A DNA stretch of 64,000 bases from the NCBI GenBank assembly GCA_052035955.1, contig JBPOHD010000003.1:62001-126000 (forward strand), given 5' to 3'. Under the pieces are notes generated by a model. That model made no database searches. It saw nothing but the letters and a program-made list of their open reading frames with translations, and had not been told where the DNA came from. The DNA is from JAEUNJ01 sp052035955. GTDB lineage: Bacteria > Pseudomonadota > Gammaproteobacteria > Burkholderiales > Rhodocyclaceae. This document shows positions 60,546-64,000 of the stretch, one piece after another; position 1 is the stretch's first letter, and each line of letters starts with the position of its first letter. The position numbers and the translations under genes were made by a program.

Positions 60546-63332
60546 TCATCGGATCGGGTCGGCACCCGCCGCGACCGCCGGGGATGCATCCGGCATCCTG
60601 GCCGGGGCCGAAAGCCAGCGTGCCAGGCACCGGTACATCTGGTCGGGGTCCACCGGCTTCCCCACGTGGTCGTCCATGCCCGCGTCCAGGCAGCGCTGCC
60701 TGTCCTCCTCGAAGGCGTTGGCGGTCATCGCGACGATGGGCAGGCCCTGGCGGCCTGGCAGGGCCCGGATCGCCCGGGTGGCGGCGATGCCGTCCATGCG
60801 CGGCATCTGCATGTCCATCAGCACGAGGTCGAAGCTTTCCTTCTCCACCCGTGCCAGGGCCTCCACCCCGTCGTCGGCCACCGTGACCTCCAGGTCGGCA
60901 AGGCGCAGGAGTTCGGCGGCAACGTCCTGATTGACCGGGTTGTCCTCGACCAGCAGGACGCGGGCACCCCGATGGCGCGTCCTGAGCAGTCGTTCCGCAT
61001 CGGAACCGGACATCGTCCGCTCGCCATCGGGCGAACCGGTTTCCGCCTGCGGTCTTGCGACGCGGACCGTGAACCAGAAGGTGCTGCCCTGCCCGGGGAC
61101 GCTATCCACGCCTATCTCGCCGTCCATCATCTCGACCAGGCGCTTGCTGATCGCCAGGCCCAGGCCGGTGCCGCCGTGCCGGCGCGTGGTGGATCCGTCG
61201 GCCTGGGTGAAGGGGAGGAACATGCGCTGCTTGTCCTGTTCCGTGAGGCCGGGGCCGCTGTCTTCCACTTCCACGCGCAGGGTCCTGCCATCGTCGTCGC
61301 CCGCGGCCGCCGAGAAGCGGACCGCCACCCGTCCGGATTCCGTGAACTTGACGGCATTCCCCGCCAGGTTGAGGACGACCTGGCCCAGGCGAAGCGAATC
61401 GCCCAGCAGGGATTCGTCGAGCAGTCCGGGATCGGCCTGGACCGAGAACTCCAGTCCCTTCCTCTCCGCCTCCGTGCCCACCAGATTGCGCACCTTGGAG
61501 GCGATCTCGCCCAGATGGAAGAGCGAATGTTCCAGCGTCATGCGTTCCGCCTCGATCCGCGACAGGTCGAGGACGTCGTTGATGATCGCCAGCAGGTGTT
61601 GGGAGGCATCGGCCACCTTCCTGAGGCGTTCCTGCAGGCGCGGGTCGGCGGCGTCGCGGCGGGCCAGGGCGGTCATCCCGATGATCGCGTTCATGGGGGT
61701 GCGCAACTCGTGGCTCATGGTGGCGAGGAAGGTGCTCTTCGCCCGGTTGGCGGCCTCGGCGGTTTCCTTGGCCAGGGAAAGTTCCAGGGTCCGCTGCTCC
61801 ACCAGTTCCGTCAGGTGGTCCCGGTATTGCCGCAATTCGGCTTCCGCCCGGTGATGTTCGGTGACGTCCAGGCCGGTGCCCCGATAGCCGCTGAAAGTCC
61901 CGTCCTCCGCGAAAACCGGCCGGCCGTTGATCAGCCACCAGCGGGTTTCCCCCTGCGCCGTGCGGATCGGGTAGATCAAGCCGTTGAAGGGCTCGTGACG
62001 GGCGAGGGTCCGGCGATGCTCGATCCAGATGGGGGCGGCCGGGTCGACGCCCGGCAATTCCCAGCGCCGCTTGCCGGTGAGTTCGCCCGGGTCCCCGCCG
62101 GTGCGGGCGTTGAAACTCGGCGAAAGGCTGGTGAAACGGAAATCGGCATCCTGCTGCCAGAACCAGTCGGAGCTCATCTCCGCCAGGTCCCTGAAGCGCT
62201 GCTCGCTTTCGCGCAATGCCATGTCGCTGGCCGCGAGCCCCAGCGACATGTCCTGGAGTGCCGACTCGACCTGTCCCCATTCGTCCCTGCGGGGGACGGG
62301 AAGCGGCTCCCAGCGTCCGAGGTGACGGAACCGTCCGATGCGATCGACGAGGCTCTGCAAGGGGATGCGCAGGCTGCGGCGGGCGATGCGGGACACGATC
62401 CAGGTCGTGAGGACGGTGATCGCCAGCGCAACGCCGATGGCACCGGTGGTCGCATCGAGCCGCACCTGGCGGATGCGGGTACCGATTCCCGCCGCCTGGC
62501 GCGCCGTTTCCCTGTCCGCCGCATCGATCAGCGCCAGCGCGGCTGCCCGGGAGCGGTCCAGGTCCAGGCGTTGTTCCTCGTCCAGCGCCAGTGCCGCGCT
62601 CCAGCGGGCGAAGGTGTCGGCATAACGCCTGAGGTCCGCATCGATGCGCCGGGCAAGCCGGTTCACCTCCACCGTCGAGGATTGGATCGTCTTCAGTCTC
62701 AGGCAGAGGTCGTCGAGGGCCTTGCGGGCCTCCCCCTGGACGCCGCTTGGCCCCTGCATCGCCGTTTCGCTTTCCTGCCGGGCAGCCATGACGTCGATGG
62801 CCAGCAGCGATTCGCGATAACCCGACACCAGGGCCAGCAGCTGGCGCGCATAGGAGGTATCCGTCTCCTGCCGGGCGCCCTGGACGAGCCAACCGGCGAT
62901 CAGGGATTCCAGCCGGTCGACGTTGCCGTGCAACGCACGCCGGAGGTCGGTCCGCTGGTCCCTCACGGCGACCAGCTCCCGGCAATTCGCCACGAACTGG
63001 TCCAGATGGGAAGCGAAACCGGCCAGGACCTTCCGCATTTCCTCGTCGGACCCGGCGGAGACGATGGCCAGGCGGTCGGCAAGTTCCTTCGCCTCCGCGG
63101 CACCCCCACGGCTGTGCAGGCAGGTGGCACGCAGGCGATCGACCCCGGAAGAGATCTCGGCCAGTTGGCGGGCCTGCCTGGCCCTCGACGCGACCTCCTC
63201 CACGCCACGACTGGCGACCTGGGCCGAAAACCCCTCCAGGCGCGCGTAGTCGCGGAGGAAATAGGCCGCCATCAGCACGAAGGCCAGGCCCGCCATGGCG
63301 GCCAGCAGACGAAGCTTGTTGGTGATGGACAT
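60546..63332 (-). CDS. Hybrid sensor histidine kinase with PAS and receiver domains
   Basis: A 928-residue kinase. Membrane helices at about 8-26 and 298-314 enclose a helical periplasmic sensor; a HAMP-like linker, PAS (375-495), HisKA with His541 (MSHELRTPMN), HATPase (NAVKFT, GTGLGL) and receiver with Asp840 (LMDMQMP) follow. Unlike the kinase at 32750 it has no Hpt domain, so the relay needs another protein. It is preceded by a substrate-binding protein gene, mirroring the other kinase. Confidence 0.92.
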   Translation of the reverse strand: MSITNKLRLLAAMAGLAFVLMAAYFLRDYARLEGFSAQVASRGVEEVASRARQARQLAEISSGVDRLRATCLHSRGGAAEAKELADRLAIVSAGSDEEMRKVLAGFASHLDQFVANCRELVAVRDQRTDLRRALHGNVDRLESLIAGWLVQGARQETDTSYARQLLALVSGYRESLLAIDVMAARQESETAMQGPSGVQGEARKALDDLCLRLKTIQSSTVEVNRLARRIDADLRRYADTFARWSAALALDEEQRLDLDRSRAAALALIDAADRETARQAAGIGTRIRQVRLDATTGAIGVALAITVLTTWIVSRIARRSLRIPLQSLVDRIGRFRHLGRWEPLPVPRRDEWGQVESALQDMSLGLAASDMALRESEQRFRDLAEMSSDWFWQQDADFRFTSLSPSFNARTGGDPGELTGKRRWELPGVDPAAPIWIEHRRTLARHEPFNGLIYPIRTAQGETRWWLINGRPVFAEDGTFSGYRGTGLDVTEHHRAEAELRQYRDHLTELVEQRTLELSLAKETAEAANRAKSTFLATMSHELRTPMNAIIGMTALARRDAADPRLQERLRKVADASQHLLAIINDVLDLSRIEAERMTLEHSLFHLGEIASKVRNLVGTEAERKGLEFSVQADPGLLDESLLGDSLRLGQVVLNLAGNAVKFTESGRVAVRFSAAAGDDDGRTLRVEVEDSGPGLTEQDKQRMFLPFTQADGSTTRRHGGTGLGLAISKRLVEMMDGEIGVDSVPGQGSTFWFTVRVARPQAETGSPDGERTMSGSDAERLLRTRHRGARVLLVEDNPVNQDVAAELLRLADLEVTVADDGVEALARVEKESFDLVLMDMQMPRMDGIAATRAIRALPGRQGLPIVAMTANAFEEDRQRCLDAGMDDHVGKPVDPDQMYRCLARWLSAPARMPDASPAVAAGADPIR

Positions 63333-63363
63333 CGACCCCGGACCTCTCGGGCGGCGGGCGCCG

Positions 63364-64000
63364 CTAGCGCGTCTTGACCAGTTCCGCCCCCTGCAGGACG
63401 ATGGGTTTCGGGCGGATTCCCATCCGGTCGAGGGTGTCGATGTTGATCATGAGCCGGCCGCGGAAATTCCTGGCGACCGGAATGCGGGAGACCGGCGTGC
63501 CTCGCAGGGCCTTGAGAAGTTGTTCGGCGGCCAGGCTGCCCTGTTCCTGTCCCGTCTTGACGACGGCGCAAAGGGCGCCTTCCTCCACATGGTAGGGGTT
63601 GGCCCCCAGCACCGGCCCCTTGTACATTCCGAACACCAGGTCGAATACCTCCCGGTTCACCAGGCGACGTCCCGTTTCGTCGGCGATGCCCTCGAGGCTG
63701 TCGATGTAGAGCGCGTCGCAGGATGCCATCGGACGGGAGAACTCCTTGAGGTCGGCCACGGTGCGCGCCTTGAAGAAGGAGCCGACCTGGGCCGGGTAAT
63801 CGGCCTTCTCGCCGGCGACCTGGGCCTCGAGGCCCCGGCCGGCGGGGCTGTCGCCGACCAGGAAGCAGGCCTTGCGCACCTTCGGCAGGAGTTGCTGGAC
63901 CAGGGCCAGCGTGCCGGCCACGTGGCCCCGCTCTAGCACGCCGGAAATGTGCTGGTTCGGGAATCCGTAGGCGGAGGCCTCCGCGTTGACGCCGCAGAAC
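63364..64000 (-). CDS. ABC transporter substrate-binding protein (TrpX-like family), 5' end outside window
   Basis: The frame is open to the window edge, so the start is missing; 212 residues are visible. The type I binding-protein (ABC_sub_bind) pattern shows in GVLERGHVAGTLALVQQLLPKVRKACFLVGDS, FKARTVADLKEFSR, NPYHVEEGALCAVVKTGQEQGSLAAEQL. No transporter genes are visible. It lies 31 bp upstream of a hybrid kinase and probably feeds it a ligand signal. Ligand unknown. Confidence 0.8.
   Translation of the reverse strand, partial: FCGVNAEASAYGFPNQHISGVLERGHVAGTLALVQQLLPKVRKACFLVGDSPAGRGLEAQVAGEKADYPAQVGSFFKARTVADLKEFSRPMASCDALYIDSLEGIADETGRRLVNREVFDLVFGMYKGPVLGANPYHVEEGALCAVVKTGQEQGSLAAEQLLKALRGTPVSRIPVARNFRGRLMINIDTLDRMGIRPKPIVLQGAELVKTR

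Noticed and set aside
58848..63377. 1509-codon open frame on the plus strand
   Set aside because: Antisense to the GNAT gene and the hybrid kinase and out of frame with the secreted protein gene, with the same shadow composition.

Overview
This is a GC-rich, densely packed chromosomal window with no phage, insertion sequence, rRNA, tRNA or CRISPR that I can see. The gene content points to a betaproteobacterium, most likely Rhodocyclales (Thauera/Azoarcus/Zoogloea relatives). The clues are a PEP-CTERM exported protein, a radA/alr/lplT neighbourhood, cyclohexanecarboxyl-CoA genes of the bad type, a B12-dependent ribonucleotide reductase, a fused MaoC-phosphotransacetylase with acetate kinase, and many GGDEF/PAS and hybrid kinase signalling genes. 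The taxonomic call is inference from gene content only.

Layout. 1-4.1 kb: end of an HDOD gene, an MBL-fold hydrolase, a flavin reductase-like protein and a PAS-GGDEF-EAL protein. 4.3-8.2 kb: a branched-chain-amino-acid-type binding protein, a MarR regulator, and badH/badI for cyclohexanecarboxyl-CoA ring processing. 8.2-12.5 kb: nrdJ, with a candidate pair of NrdR boxes, and a PEP-CTERM protein. 12.9-15.5 kb: maoC-pta fusion and ackA, with an ANR/FNR-like box upstream. 15.6-19.1 kb: a sorbosone-dehydrogenase-like protein facing an ECF sigma factor, a membrane protein and a dihaem cytochrome c. 19.2-23.6 kb: two small proteins, a D-2-hydroxyacid dehydrogenase, a Sel1 protein, an MFS transporter and a ketopantoate-reductase-like protein. 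23.6-24.1 kb: a block of REP-like repeats.

24.1-40.7 kb holds most of the homoprotocatechuate (3,4-dihydroxyphenylacetate) meta-cleavage pathway in two minus-strand operons: hpaD-hpaD-hpaF-hpaH-hpaI plus a class II aldolase, and hpaG(N)-hpaG(C)-hpaE with hpaR divergent. Between them lie a Lon-like protease, a VapBC-like pair and a binding-protein/hybrid-kinase pair. Both hpa promoters have the same build: a TTGACA -35, a MarR-type palindrome filling the 17-bp spacer, and a -10, so one HpaR can plausibly switch both operons. Enzymes for aromatic ring hydroxylation (hpaBC) are not in the window.

40.8-43.9 kb: moaA-mobA-moeA for molybdenum cofactor. 43.8-48.5 kb: two more GGDEF proteins, one with a periplasmic c-type haem motif. 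48.5-56.8 kb: an FtsX-type permease, radA, a membrane protein, alr, a LysR regulator and divergent lplT. 56.9-59.5 kb: two TPM-domain proteins, LemA and a GNAT acetyltransferase. 59.7-64 kb: a secreted protein, then a second hybrid kinase with an upstream substrate-binding protein that runs off the window.

No single gene is wholly novel. The most interesting signals are regulatory (spacer-embedded HpaR operators, the paired NrdR boxes, the ANR box), the repeated design of an orphan binding protein feeding a hybrid kinase, the duplicated hpaD, and small unannotated proteins.
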